Source: Desulfarculus sp. | GTDB taxonomy: Bacteria > Desulfobacterota > Desulfarculia > Desulfarculales > Desulfarculaceae | NCBI GenBank assembly: GCA_003605055.1 | Contig: QZKP01000041.1 | Coordinates: forward strand, 1 to 64,000 | Reading direction: 5' to 3' | Length of the DNA stretch: 64,000 nt | Shown here: in pieces, positions 33,301-41,957 of the stretch | How positions within the stretch are numbered: position 1 is the first letter of the stretch | Layout of the letters: each line of letters opens with the position of its first letter | Made by a program: the position numbers and the translations under genes | The notes under the pieces: model-generated | What the model was told of the DNA's origin: nothing | The model's database searches: none | What the model saw: only the letters and a program-made list of their open reading frames with translations

Positions 33301-34118
33301 CCATCAACTCCACCTACCACGCCAAGTGGTATCTCAAGCACAAAGGGCATCCGCTGGTGCAGGCCAAGTTCAATGAGCGGGTGCAGAGGTCCTACCAGGA
33401 AATGATGCCCGGCTTTTACCAGCGCCTGCAAGCCAAGGGCTATGACACCAAAAATTTGAAGTTCCAACCGGTGCGCAACGCCGCCAGCGCCGGCTCGGTG
33501 GGCATGGACCTGGACCTGGCCCTCAAGGAGTATCCAGGCTTGGTCATCAGCAAGAACGGCCGTCCGGTGAGCCGGCACCAGTTCATGGCCGACGCCCAGG
33601 AGGCCCTGCACCGCGCCTATTACCAGAGCAGCGGCCGCAGCGGCCGGGCCGCGGCCCTGAACCTGACCACCCGGGCCCATCCGGAGGCCTACCTGGAGGC
33701 CGAGCTGCTCAAGCGCGACGTGGACTTCAGCAAAATAGACCCGCGCAACATGCCCCAGGCCGGCGACGTGACCCGCTACAAGATGTGGGAGGCCCAGGGC
33801 GACCCCCGCCTGTCCCGCTACGCCGCCCTGCAGGAGACCAGCCGCACGGCGGCCAAGGACATGGACAAGCTGCTGGTCTACATGGGGGAAAAGCTCAAGA
33901 GCGCCCAGGGGTCCCAGCGCCAAAGCCTGCAGGAGACCATCCAGTACTGGCAGGAGGTGCAGAAGACCCTGGCCCAGATCGGCCGCCAGGAAACCGACCC
34001 CTACCGCATCTGGCAGCTCAACCAGCAGATGCGCCAACAGACCGGCGGTTACTCGGTGTACGAGGTGGTGGAGCAGATGGGCGGCCACTTCGAGACCCTG
34101 GCCAAGTTCTACCGCTAA
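30360..34118 (+). CDS. Large exported multidomain protein of unknown function
   Basis: A 1252-residue protein unlike any family I can name. A signal peptide (about 28-48, ending GPALA-Q) is followed by a Pro/Ala-rich linker holding two copies of PFAGAK (near 55 and 84), a helical Ala/Gln-rich stretch (about 235-340), and a beta-rich part with many Trp (about 350-550). Next come charged coiled coils (about 600-790), a Gly/Ala-rich weakly hydrophobic stretch (about 800-920), and a soluble C-terminal domain. The last domain contains G-S-V-G-M-D-L-D (residues 1045-1052), reminiscent of the GS...DxD nucleotidyltransferase motif. The layout (export signal, long stalk, Gly/Ala pre-toxin-like segment, compact end domain) recalls polymorphic toxins. 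I see no immunity gene, so this is only a possibility. Confidence 0.75.
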   Translation: MKPSPQPIGAANSSALRKPRRPRAGCGVWRATAALLLGLALAAGPALAQPETPSPFAGAKVTGETSRDAGRENESTDRRADSPFAGAKAAGAARPVPARPIPAAPAAQAPPPAAPPAAASVPVQRVATEIPDLTRKPAAPKVKFNAQDPCDRSSWALAGAPWVKPSGPPVKLPPGAPPARLPPPLDINRLSQGQYAGAVSAAMESLRGIYGVLSPEQEQRFQSLWAPLFDYPSAEIVAYLNRLNPLLAQFIAGREALGQAGAALQGALLEAAVAQGYRDAPGLRAALALARQAQAEVRALQAALASLAQQIEALGNPPNPLEHKCRARKKFEQAKQETAKLLGPKGPAAGGQWVLWRYEVENRRRPDETSGYVLSQLKETSLSVDIGPSNLWKWRTWNLWWQRPPERLKSGQDLKPKASLQRQGGGYKHQVYERPFALYCPWGVREGKIVRLPYLLKVGGKFVRAPADWRPDGQSQPVYRNPGGWEQNQAAWTPEKLEFGIMATVEPLPIKPAKGAAAGRPLFLLVTYKALLGRAQAKLDLAGARETGRDAASRSIQKSAELKDYKPRPEKDADWLLLRRYLYIYEPPDSKVRVLGGMGAGEKIKIVQAEKQQDKAAQRALALRKAKEEELAYHQANIEIALRNLAKDQAALARETDPRRRQEWELRVLAGLSDIQLERDLIAQVQTGQFVHTRTALEEYNHRQLLAKSQEEAASMAAVRRYRTGAERMINLLPEDQREAKRETVRRLLDAKTVVSGDVAKARQVVGALDKQVQGYWQAEAARHEETAVKYQEYEFYAQSTKMAAGMLLVGVAAPAFSATFGAEAAATVWAPTITGAAYGGVTGLIEGGPVEGVKGAVSWSSTVGYVATEALAGYQEGGVAGAVQAAGEAYLIGKAFELGAALTGRVAGAVAGAARGGSAPRPAPREKMDMARFRQELEDGASLVKRYQGLELELSRARQTKAPPAQIQSMETDLSGLTGAINSTYHAKWYLKHKGHPLVQAKFNERVQRSYQEMMPGFYQRLQAKGYDTKNLKFQPVRNAASAGSVGMDLDLALKEYPGLVISKNGRPVSRHQFMADAQEALHRAYYQSSGRSGRAAALNLTTRAHPEAYLEAELLKRDVDFSKIDPRNMPQAGDVTRYKMWEAQGDPRLSRYAALQETSRTAAKDMDKLLVYMGEKLKSAQGSQRQSLQETIQYWQEVQKTLAQIGRQETDPYRIWQLNQQMRQQTGGYSVYEVVEQMGGHFETLAKFYR

Positions 34119-34222
34119 GCACCGCGCCTGAAATTAAACAGGCTGGCGCCTCGGACCCTGCCCCGATTTGCAGTGAGATGCTTGTCCTTTGGCCTGATGG
34201 GCCGGGGCGGGCCATAAGTTGC

Positions 34223-34266
34223 TTGACACGGCAGGATTGATTTTGCAATGATTGACCAGTCATTCC
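34223..34266 (+). promoter_or_regulatory. Promoter with TetR-type operator before the DUF35/thiolase/TRAP operon
   Basis: This sits in a 453-base gap (34119-34571) with no other gene visible. TTGACA (34223-34228) is followed after 18 bases by AATGAT (34247-34252). An 18-base operator, TGATTGACCAGTCATTCC (34249-34266), overlaps the -10 and start. Read on the other strand it fits TGANTGANNNNTCANTCA with one mismatch, the same pattern as the perfect palindrome at 43022-43039. The leader to ATG 34572 is about 310 bases. Confidence 0.55.
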
Positions 34267-34571
34267 GGAGTCGGATTCAGCGGCTCATGGCGATATGTAG
34301 GCGGCTTCCGGCGAACTAGACGGTTGCATTAAACCGGAAATCAGAGGGTGGGTGTTGACCGACCCCGGCGACACCAGGGTGAGCGCGTGCCCGGGCGGGA
34401 GGTGCTTGACGCCGCGTTGCGCCGTTGCCGGTTCCCGCGCAGGTTGCCGCCCGCCCGGCGGGCTGGGCAGGCCCGCGGGTCACAACACGCCCCGGCCGCA
34501 TGGGCGGGCGCCATCTGAGGCGCAGACCGGCGCGGTGAAAAGTGCGCGTCGGGTCTCGGAGGAAGGACCTA

Positions 34572-35015
34572 ATGGATAAGCAAAAAATTGCTGGAGACAA
34601 AGTGCCCGCCCTGCCTGACCTGTTCCAGGGCGAGGCCGGCGGGGTGCGCCTGCGCAGCGCCCGCTGCGGCACCTGCGGCACCTGCTTTTTCCCGGAATAC
34701 CACGAGCAGCACCGCCCGGGATGCTCGCGGGAGGGCGTGGAGAAAATTCTCTTGAACCGCATTGGTAAGCTGGCCAGCTATACGGTGCAGCACTACATGC
34801 CTCCGCCTCCCTTCCGGACCGAGAAGGACATCACGCCTTACCCCATCGGCATGGTTGAGTTTCCGGAGGGCATCCAGGTGGTGGGCATCATGGTCGATTA
34901 TAAAGAGGATGATCTGGTGTTGGGCAGGGAGGTGGAGACCACCACCTTCACCCTGTACCGGGACGACAAGGGACAGGAGATCGTCACCTGGGCCTTTCGG
35001 CCGAAGGCACACTGA
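34572..35015 (+). CDS. DUF35 (Zn-ribbon/OB-fold) acyl-CoA-associated protein
   Basis: This 147-residue protein has an N-terminal zinc ribbon (CGTCGTCFFP with a further Cys in RPGC) and a C-terminal OB fold (ASYTVQHYMPPPPF, PYPIGMVEFPEG). DUF35 proteins bind thiolase-superfamily enzymes and bring acyl-CoA to their active sites. The next gene is such a thiolase-like protein, 39 bases on. ATG 34572 follows GGAGGAAGGA. Confidence 0.88.
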   Translation: MDKQKIAGDKVPALPDLFQGEAGGVRLRSARCGTCGTCFFPEYHEQHRPGCSREGVEKILLNRIGKLASYTVQHYMPPPPFRTEKDITPYPIGMVEFPEGIQVVGIMVDYKEDDLVLGREVETTTFTLYRDDKGQEIVTWAFRPKAH

Positions 35016-35054
35016 AATCCCGGCCCTGGCCGTATAGAGTTTTTGGAGCTCAAC

Positions 35055-36236
35055 ATGCGCAATGTTTCCATCATCGGCGTCGGATTGCACCCCTGGGGCA
35101 AATTCCCGCAAAACACCTTCGTGGAGCTGGGCGTGCAGGCGGTGGCCAACGCCCTGCAGGACGCCAATATAAAGTGGCAGGAGATACAGGCCATCGCCTC
35201 GGGCATCTACATCTGGGGCGGCAACGCCGGGCACATCTCCGGCCAATACCTGGCTGCGGTCTTCGGCGAGACCGGCATTCCCATCATAAATGTGTACAAC
35301 GCCTGCGCCACCGGGGCCGCGGCCCTGCGCACCGCCTATATGAGCGTAGCCTCGGGGCAGGTGGACGTGGCCCTGGCCGTGGGCGTGGACATTTCGCCCG
35401 AAGGGTTTCTTTCGGCCAAGTCCGACAACCCCCGCCAGGACCGGGACGTGCTGCGCTGGCGCATGGTGGGCATGCCCAACCCGGCCTTCTGGGCCTTGGA
35501 GTGCCGCAAGCGCATGCACAAATACGGCACCACCGCCGAGGACCTGGCCCGGGTCAAGGTCATCCTGAGCCAGTACGGGGTCTTGAACCCCAACGCCCGC
35601 TACCGGAAGGCCTACACCCTGGAGCAGGTCCTGAACTCCCCCATGGTCAACGACCCCCTGCGGCTGTTCGAGATTTGCGCCACCAGCGACGGGGCCGCGG
35701 CCATCATCGTCTGCGCCGCCGACAAGGCGGCCCAGTACACCTCCCAGCCGGTGAACATCGCCGCCTGCACCATGGGCAGCGCCATATACGGCGACCCCAC
35801 CATCCGCATCTCGGCTTTGTCCGCGCCGGCCAAGGCCGAGGCCCCCATGCTCAGTGAAAGCTATTCCGCCTCCCAGCAGGCCTACCGCATCGCCGGCATC
35901 GGGCCGGAGGACGTGGACGTGCTGGAGCTGCCCGACAACAGCTCCTGGCATTACCTGCAATACCTGGAGACCTGCGGCTTCTGCGGCGAGGGCCAGGCCG
36001 AGCAGATGGTGCGCGAGGGCCAGACCCAGATCGGCGGCAAGGTGGCGGTCTGCCCCAGCGGCGGCTTCTCCTCCTTTGGCGAAGCCATAGGTGCGCAGGC
36101 CGTGTGGCAGGTGGTGGAGGCGGTCACCCAGCTCCGTGGCCAGTGCGGCCCGCGGCAGGTGAAAAACGCCAAGGTGGCCATGGCCCAGACCTACGGCCTG
36201 ATGGGCAACAGCGCCACCACCATCCTCACCGTGTAG
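35055..36236 (+). CDS. Thiolase-superfamily (SCP-x/lipid-transfer type) protein
   Basis: This 393-residue thiolase-fold enzyme is expected to join or cleave a C-C bond on acyl-CoA together with the DUF35 protein. The nucleophilic Cys is present in NVYNACATGAAALR. The two later catalytic motifs are changed: the GHPxGATG-type His region reads CPSGGFSSFGEAIGA, and the final CxGGG region reads QTYGLMGNSATTI without Cys. This is typical of thiolase-like lipid-transfer/aldolase partners of DUF35 proteins rather than a classical acetyl-CoA acetyltransferase. ATG 35055 is chosen because GGAG lies six bases ahead. Confidence 0.85.
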   Translation: MRNVSIIGVGLHPWGKFPQNTFVELGVQAVANALQDANIKWQEIQAIASGIYIWGGNAGHISGQYLAAVFGETGIPIINVYNACATGAAALRTAYMSVASGQVDVALAVGVDISPEGFLSAKSDNPRQDRDVLRWRMVGMPNPAFWALECRKRMHKYGTTAEDLARVKVILSQYGVLNPNARYRKAYTLEQVLNSPMVNDPLRLFEICATSDGAAAIIVCAADKAAQYTSQPVNIAACTMGSAIYGDPTIRISALSAPAKAEAPMLSESYSASQQAYRIAGIGPEDVDVLELPDNSSWHYLQYLETCGFCGEGQAEQMVREGQTQIGGKVAVCPSGGFSSFGEAIGAQAVWQVVEAVTQLRGQCGPRQVKNAKVAMAQTYGLMGNSATTILTV

Positions 36237-36419
36237 GGCGGGCGTTGTTTATAAGGCGGGGGAAACCCAGGTCTCCTGAGCGGGTCGGGGCTCTGCTCGA
36301 CCGGGGCGGATGGAACTGGGCGATGGCATGAGCAGCTTTTTCCTGGCGGCTCCTTGCTGAGGAGGCGCAGCCAAGAAGTAGTTTGGGAATATCCTGCGTT
36401 TTAAAAGGGAGGTGAACAG

Positions 36420-37433
36420 ATGCCCAAGAAATTAATGATGTTGGCCAGCGTCGTGCTGGCGCTGACGCTGGTGGTGGCCGGCGCGGCCATGGCAGCGCCC
36501 AAGTACAAGTGGCGGGCCCAGGTGCTCACCCCGCTGACCAGCTACATGGGCACGGTCTACTGGGGCAACTGGGTCAAGCTGGTTAAGGAGCGCACCGAGG
36601 GGCAGGTGGAGATCAAGCTGTTCCCGCCCGGGGCCATTGCCAAGGGCAAGCAGATCTACGCCGCGGTGCAGAACGGCGCCGTGGAGGTGGGCTGCAGCTA
36701 CGGCGCCTATCACAGCACCGAGATCCCGGCGGCCTATGCGGAATACAGCATCCCCATGGGCTTCAAGGACATGAACGCCGTTTACGATTTTTACTACAAA
36801 TACAAAAACGGCGAGGCCCTGAAGGTGCTGGATAAGCTGTACCGCGAGAAGGGGACCACCCTGTTGTCCGTGGCCGCCTTCACGGTGGGCTTCATGACCA
36901 AGTTCCCCATCAACTCCATCGCCGACCTCAAGGGCAAGAAGCTGCGCGCCTCCGGCTCCTACGCGGCGCTGCTCAAGAACCTGGGGGCGGCGCCGGTTCT
37001 GCTGGCCAGTCCCGAGCAGTACATGGCCCTGCAGCGCGGCACCATCGACGGTACTCTTAACCCCCTGTACATGGCCGAGACCTACAAGCTCAAAGAGGTC
37101 ATCAAGTACATCGGCGTGCCGCCGGTGGGTTATGGCTTGGGCGACACCTACGTCAACCTGCAGACCTGGAACAAGCTGCCCGCTAATCTGCAAAAAATCG
37201 TGAAGCAGGCCGCCATAGACGCCGCCCTGGAGCACTACAAGGTCGAGTACGACAAGCTGGAGGGCCGCGACATCGGCCGGGCCAAGAAGGCAGGCGTGAC
37301 TATCGTCAATCTGACGGCCGCCGAGTTGGCCAATATCCGCAAGGCGGCCGAGCCCCTGTGGGAGCAGGTTGCCGCCAAATCGCCGGGCAGCAAGAAGATC
37401 ATAGACCTGATGAAGGAATTCGCCGGCAAGTAG
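36420..37433 (+). CDS. TRAP transporter DctP-family solute-binding protein
   Basis: This 337-residue periplasmic protein has a signal peptide (about 1-25, AMAA) and the DctP fold. KLFPPGAIAKGKQIYAAVQNGAVEVG and PINSIADLKGKKLRASGSYAALLKNLG hold the conserved Arg that contacts a substrate carboxylate. It has a strong AGGGAGGTGA ribosome site. It captures a carboxylic acid for the DctQM permease encoded next. It is still GC-rich, while the permease genes just downstream are AT-richer. Confidence 0.92.
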   Translation: MPKKLMMLASVVLALTLVVAGAAMAAPKYKWRAQVLTPLTSYMGTVYWGNWVKLVKERTEGQVEIKLFPPGAIAKGKQIYAAVQNGAVEVGCSYGAYHSTEIPAAYAEYSIPMGFKDMNAVYDFYYKYKNGEALKVLDKLYREKGTTLLSVAAFTVGFMTKFPINSIADLKGKKLRASGSYAALLKNLGAAPVLLASPEQYMALQRGTIDGTLNPLYMAETYKLKEVIKYIGVPPVGYGLGDTYVNLQTWNKLPANLQKIVKQAAIDAALEHYKVEYDKLEGRDIGRAKKAGVTIVNLTAAELANIRKAAEPLWEQVAAKSPGSKKIIDLMKEFAGK

Positions 37434-37460
37434 CAGCCCTGGAATTTAATCACCGCCATG

Positions 37461-37491
37461 TGCCTGGGGCGGCGAGCGTTCGCCCCAGGCA
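37461..37491 (+). terminator. Intra-operon hairpin after dctP-type gene
   Basis: TGCCTGGGGCG (37461-37471) pairs perfectly with CGCCCCAGGCA (37481-37491) over a 9-base loop. No T-run follows, so it is more likely a stability or attenuation hairpin than a full terminator. It lies between the binding protein and the permease genes. Confidence 0.5.
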
Positions 37492-37545
37492 TGTGGCGCG
37501 GCGGGCCGGCGTTTAAAGCTTTAGCCATGCAAGTGGAAGGCTGGC

Positions 37546-38082
37546 ATGCGCCTACTGTTTAGAATCGTGAAAGTTATTGATGCCATTTCCAGTTTGGTGG
37601 GGAATGCCTCTGTCTGGTTGGTTTTTATCCTTATGCTGGTCATGGTCTATGAAGTGGCCATGCGCTACGTTTTTACCGCTCCAACCATATGGGCCATGGA
37701 GCTTAGTGGTTACCTGATGTTGCTTTTTGTAGCTTTAGGGGGGGCCCTTGTTTTGCAGCAGGATGGGCACATCAACGTAGACATCTTGTATAGCCGTTTG
37801 AGCAAACGCGCGCAAGCGGTCATGAGTGTAATAACCGCCGGGCTGTTTTTTATTTTTTTATATTATTTTTTTATATTATCAGCGAAACAAGCAATGGTTG
37901 CGGTGGCGTTCAGACACACTTCGGGCACAATATGGAATCCACCCATATGGCCCATAAGTATCCTGCTAGCTGCGGGCGTAGGCTTGGTTATGCTGCAAGG
38001 AATAGCTAAGTTTATCCGCGACTTGGTGATGGCGGTCACCGGCGTTCCTCTAGAGCAACAAGCGGCTGCGTTCAAAGGTTAA
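37546..38082 (+). CDS. TRAP transporter small permease (DctQ)
   Basis: This 178-residue inner-membrane protein has four predicted helices and the family segment MVYEVAMRYVFTAPTIWAMELSGYLML. It pairs with the large subunit that starts three bases after its stop. Codon use is clearly AT-richer than in the binding-protein gene just upstream. Confidence 0.92.
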   Translation: MRLLFRIVKVIDAISSLVGNASVWLVFILMLVMVYEVAMRYVFTAPTIWAMELSGYLMLLFVALGGALVLQQDGHINVDILYSRLSKRAQAVMSVITAGLFFIFLYYFFILSAKQAMVAVAFRHTSGTIWNPPIWPISILLAAGVGLVMLQGIAKFIRDLVMAVTGVPLEQQAAAFKG

Positions 38083-38084
38083 TC

Positions 38085-39395
38085 ATGAGTATTGAACTTA
38101 TTACCATTTTAATTTTTGCCCTGTTGATAGTTTTATTGCTATCTGGCTTGCCCTTGGCTTTTGGCTTTGGCGCGGCCATGGTAATCCTGACCTTGTGGCA
38201 GATGGGGCCGCAAGGTCTTTACATAATAGTCACTACCGCTAATTCGGATTGGAACAGTTATATACTGCTGGCCATTCCCTTGTTTGTATTGATGGCCAAA
38301 TTTCTGCAGCACTCCGGGCTGGCCGAAAAAGTCTATAGCTCTATGTATAAATGGATGGGAGGCCTACCGGGCGGCCTGGCGATGGGCACCGTTTTTGTAT
38401 GCGCCATATTTGCGGCCATGTCGGGCATCAGCGGGGCGGCTACTGTCGCCATGGGGCTTATCGCCCTGCCGTCTATGTTGAAGCGCAACTACGACAAAAG
38501 AATGGCGGTGGGCACGGTCGCGGCCGGCGGATCGCTGGGGATTCTTATACCACCCAGCATTATCATGGTGGTTTACGCCAGCTTGACCAATGAATCTGTG
38601 GGCAAGCTGTTCATGGCCGGCATTATCCCCGGTATCATCTTGACTATCGTCTATATATTGCAAGTGGGAATATTATGTAGATTGAGGCCGCATTATGGTC
38701 CGCCGATTCCCGAAAATGAACGGGCAAGCCTTAAAGAAAAAATAGTAAGCCTTAAGGCCATTATATTGCCGCTCCTTATGATCCTTGTGGTTTTAGGGTT
38801 TATATATTTTGGCGTATGCACTCCCACAGAAGCCGCGGGAATAGGTGCTTTCGCCGCCTTTATCATAACGATAATTCAGGGACGTATGACTAAGGAAGTT
38901 TTTTTTAAATCATTAAAAGAAACCCTTATGATAAGTGTAATGATAATGTGGATTGTTTTGGGGGCTAAGTGCTTTGTACACATATATAGCGCAACTGGTG
39001 CTAGCGATTTTGTGGGAGATTTAATGAGCGGCTTGCCCCTGAACAAATGGTTTATAGTAATTATAATGCAATTCATAATTCTGTTCTTGGGAATGTTTAT
39101 TGATCCCATTGGGATTATGATGATCTGCGTGCCGGTATTTTTACCAATCATCGAGAGCTTTGGCATGAGCCCTATCTGGTTTGGGGTGCTTTTTACAATA
39201 AACCTAGAGATGGCTTACATAACTCCACCGTTTGGGCTTAATTTATTTTATCTGAAAAGTATTCTGCCGTCAGATGTCACAATGGAAGACATGTATCGCT
39301 CCATTGTTCCTTTTGTGTTGCGGGACATGGCAGTCCTCGCAATGGTTATGATATTCCCACAACTCGCACTTTGGCTGCCGGAGCACATGCATTAG
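38085..39395 (+). CDS. TRAP transporter large permease (DctM)
   Basis: This 436-residue protein with about 12 membrane helices contains DctM motifs: PLFVLMAKFLQHSG, AAMSGISGAATVAMGLIALPSM, AAGGSLGILIPPSIIMVVYA and YFGVCTPTEAAGIGAF. It forms the cation-coupled channel for the acid bound by the upstream DctP. Like DctQ it has AT-rich third positions. Confidence 0.93.
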   Translation: MSIELITILIFALLIVLLLSGLPLAFGFGAAMVILTLWQMGPQGLYIIVTTANSDWNSYILLAIPLFVLMAKFLQHSGLAEKVYSSMYKWMGGLPGGLAMGTVFVCAIFAAMSGISGAATVAMGLIALPSMLKRNYDKRMAVGTVAAGGSLGILIPPSIIMVVYASLTNESVGKLFMAGIIPGIILTIVYILQVGILCRLRPHYGPPIPENERASLKEKIVSLKAIILPLLMILVVLGFIYFGVCTPTEAAGIGAFAAFIITIIQGRMTKEVFFKSLKETLMISVMIMWIVLGAKCFVHIYSATGASDFVGDLMSGLPLNKWFIVIIMQFIILFLGMFIDPIGIMMICVPVFLPIIESFGMSPIWFGVLFTINLEMAYITPPFGLNLFYLKSILPSDVTMEDMYRSIVPFVLRDMAVLAMVMIFPQLALWLPEHMH

Positions 39396-39473
39396 TAGGT
39401 GGTGAATAACCAAAATTAATTAAGTTACATATCCTAAAGCGCCGTTGCTATCATATCTAATGTGTTATTTCTA

Positions 39474-41429
39474 CTAGAGAATACGCCCAAGTTCAGCCCC
39501 TTCATGCATGGCTTCCAGGGCATCACGGGGAGTCTTACAATCACCGATTACATGAATTTCGGGTGCGATAAGCTTTAACTCAGCAAACAAATCTATGACG
39601 GGAGAAAATCCCACAGCTAATACAACTGTGTCTGCCTGGATAGAAAGAAGATTTCCGTTATCATCTAAAAATACACCTCCTTCGTTTACTTCTAAAAGGG
39701 GGCAGCCAGTAAAAAATTGAACGCCATTTTCAATCAGGCGATTACGAAGTGTGCGGTAAATATTTTCCTCCAAGGGCTCACCATTTTCGCCCAATCTTTT
39801 ATCAGTGATTAGGGAAACTTTTTTACCTTGGCGCGCCAAATCCAGCGCCACCTCCATGCCGATCAGCCGCCCTCCTATTACAGCGACTTTTTCTCCAACT
39901 TGAGCCTTGCCTTGGATTACATCAATACCCTGTACAACGGTGGGCCTATCAATACCCGGAACCGGTAACTTTTTAGGGGAGGCGCCTGTTGCTAACACGA
40001 CAATATCGGGACGGGATTCTAATAAAATACCAGGCGTGACGCTTATATTGGTTATGACATTAACACCTGCTTCTCGTATGCCTTGTACCTGTCGTTTCAG
40101 CAGGCTAAGATACTTTGATTTATCAGGTTGTTGGCAGGCAATTAAAAATTGGCCACCGAGTTCACTACTTTTTTCAAACAACGTGACTTGGTGTCCTCTT
40201 TCAGCCGCCACGCGGGCAACTTCCATTCCAGCTAGTCCGCCTCCAATTACGCTTATTTTTTTGGCGGATAGTGCCTGCTTCAAATCAAACAGCGTCTCCC
40301 GATGTACAGCAGGGTTAACCGTGCAATAAAGTCGTCCCACTTCGCGGCTCTTACTAAAAACACGTTTCCAGCAGTTGTTACAACAGATGCAATAATTAAT
40401 TCGATCCAATTTATTATCACGTACTTTGTTAGGCCACTCAGGGTCCGCAAGTAATTGGCGCCCAAGGGCCACAAAATCAGCGAACCCTTGCTTTATCACT
40501 TCCTCGGCCACTTCAGGATTTCCAAGCTTGCCGACGGTAATGACAGGAACATCAACAACCTTTTTTACGGCTGCCGCTAAATTAGTTATGAAGCCATCGG
40601 GCCATAAATAGGAAAGGAATTGAACTTCTGTATTCTCGTGGGCGCCGGCCGATATGTGAAGGGCGTCCGCACCGGCTTTCACAAATAAAGGTGCTTGAAT
40701 AAGAGTATCTTCGATGGTAGTACCACCAACTAAAAAATCGCTACCGCTGATACGCACTCCAATTGGGAAATGCGGCCCTACCTTTTCTCTAGTGCGCATG
40801 ATTATTTCACATAATAAACGCGCACGTTTCTCCGGAGTACCTCCGTATTGATCATCACGCCTGTTACTGAATGAAGACAAGAATGAGCTTAACAAATATC
40901 CGTGAGCAGCATGGAGTTCGATCATGTCAAAACCTGCATCACGTGCGCGTCTGGCGGCTTCGGATATTTGTTCAGTAATTCGCTGGATATCTTCGAGAGA
41001 TGCTTTTCGTAAAACAACGCCTGTCTTTACGTATCGCAACGGCGAAGGGCCAATTGATTCTGCCAAACCAGTGCCTTGCGCCAGGGCTTGGTTATAGGTC
41101 AAAGCCTTGCCTGTATGATTAATTTGTTGTGCAATTTTGGTGCCTTGGTTATGTACTGCTTCTGTTAGTTCTAAAAAAAGAGGAATTACTTTGTCATTAT
41201 AAAGAGCAGGTGTTTTAGGGGCGTGCGATTCTGGAGAAGGCTTTGCACCTGGGCAAATAATTAAACCGGCGCCTCCTCTGGCCCTGGCTACAAAATAATC
41301 AATCGTTTTTTGGTTTGGAGTACCATCATTCTCATAGCTAAAGGTTTGCATAGGGGACATAACCACCCGGTTTTTAATGGTCAAATCTCCGATGCGGCTA
41401 GGAGTAAATAATTTTTTGAAATCTGGCAT
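39474..41429 (-). CDS. FadH-like NADH:flavin oxidoreductase (2,4-dienoyl-CoA reductase/Old Yellow Enzyme family)
   Basis: This 651-residue enzyme has an N-terminal FMN TIM barrel (about 1-370; RVVMSPMQTFSYENDG, the HAAHGYLLSSFLS catalytic stretch, RRDDQYGG), a 4Fe-4S site (CICCNNCWKR followed by a Cys in YCTVNP) and an FAD/NADH part with GGGLAGMEVARVAAERG and VAVIGGRLIGMEVAL. This is the FadH layout, which passes electrons NADH-FAD-4Fe4S-FMN to an unsaturated CoA ester. The surrounding ligase, thiolase and transporter genes support an enoyl/dienoyl-CoA or cyclic enone substrate. It is convergent with the DctM gene and AT-rich. Confidence 0.9.
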   Translation of the reverse strand: MPDFKKLFTPSRIGDLTIKNRVVMSPMQTFSYENDGTPNQKTIDYFVARARGGAGLIICPGAKPSPESHAPKTPALYNDKVIPLFLELTEAVHNQGTKIAQQINHTGKALTYNQALAQGTGLAESIGPSPLRYVKTGVVLRKASLEDIQRITEQISEAARRARDAGFDMIELHAAHGYLLSSFLSSFSNRRDDQYGGTPEKRARLLCEIIMRTREKVGPHFPIGVRISGSDFLVGGTTIEDTLIQAPLFVKAGADALHISAGAHENTEVQFLSYLWPDGFITNLAAAVKKVVDVPVITVGKLGNPEVAEEVIKQGFADFVALGRQLLADPEWPNKVRDNKLDRINYCICCNNCWKRVFSKSREVGRLYCTVNPAVHRETLFDLKQALSAKKISVIGGGLAGMEVARVAAERGHQVTLFEKSSELGGQFLIACQQPDKSKYLSLLKRQVQGIREAGVNVITNISVTPGILLESRPDIVVLATGASPKKLPVPGIDRPTVVQGIDVIQGKAQVGEKVAVIGGRLIGMEVALDLARQGKKVSLITDKRLGENGEPLEENIYRTLRNRLIENGVQFFTGCPLLEVNEGGVFLDDNGNLLSIQADTVVLAVGFSPVIDLFAELKLIAPEIHVIGDCKTPRDALEAMHEGAELGRIL

Positions 41430-41458
41430 TTCTCTCGTTGACTCCTGAATTAAAAGCG

Positions 41459-41498
41459 GTTATTCTTGTAAAATAACAAATACTATGTTACAGGTCAA
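41459..41498 (-). promoter_or_regulatory. Candidate promoter of the FadH-like gene with inverted repeat
   Basis: On the minus strand TTGACC (41498-41493), 17 bases, then TATTTT (41475-41470). GTTATT (41459-41464) and AATAAC (41472-41477) form a perfect inverted repeat across the -10 and start region. Confidence 0.45.
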
Positions 41499-41829
41499 TA
41501 AAATTATTATTTTATAAAACCTTTTTGTTCTGATATTTTCATCTACTACTAATAAAAACCTGCCAACTGAAGCGCGATTTATAAATAAAACAAGGAAGGT
41601 TAATAGCAATAGCATATATGTATCATTCACGCAGGCAATCTTGATGGTTTTGATAATATTCCTCATAGCATATAATTATTTTTTGAATACCAGGAAGGAT
41701 TTGGCACAATAGGACGGACAAGAGGGGCGGAGGCCTAAGAGATATACTAGCTACCTTAAGGTTCACCGATTAAATTGTATAAAGCTGAAACATTGTTAAG
41801 ATTGATCGCCGTTCGCGCTTTATATTAGT

Positions 41830-41858
41830 TTGACACTTGAGCGAGTAGCTTTTATAAT
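41830..41858 (+). promoter_or_regulatory. Perfect-consensus sigma-70 promoter before the TetR gene
   Basis: TTGACA (41830-41835) and TATAAT (41853-41858) are separated by 17 bases, an exact match to the consensus. Start predicted near 41865, giving a leader of about 135 bases to ATG 41999. Confidence 0.75.
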
Positions 41859-41957
41859 TTAACAAGTGGGTAAGTTCATTGAGGGTAATTTGGTGGTGAA
41901 TTAGGTTGAGGTATTGTTTTTGCGTTGGGATCTACCAAGATGAGTTTGACTGTCAAT

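Noticed and set aside
36346-36365. Sigma-54-like element before the DctP gene (TGGCGGCTCCTTGC)
   Set aside because: The GG-GC spacing is nine, not ten, bases.
41460-41666. 68-residue hydrophobic reading frame on the minus strand
   Set aside because: It lies in an AT-rich promoter region, has no ribosome site and overlaps the predicted promoter of the FadH-like gene.
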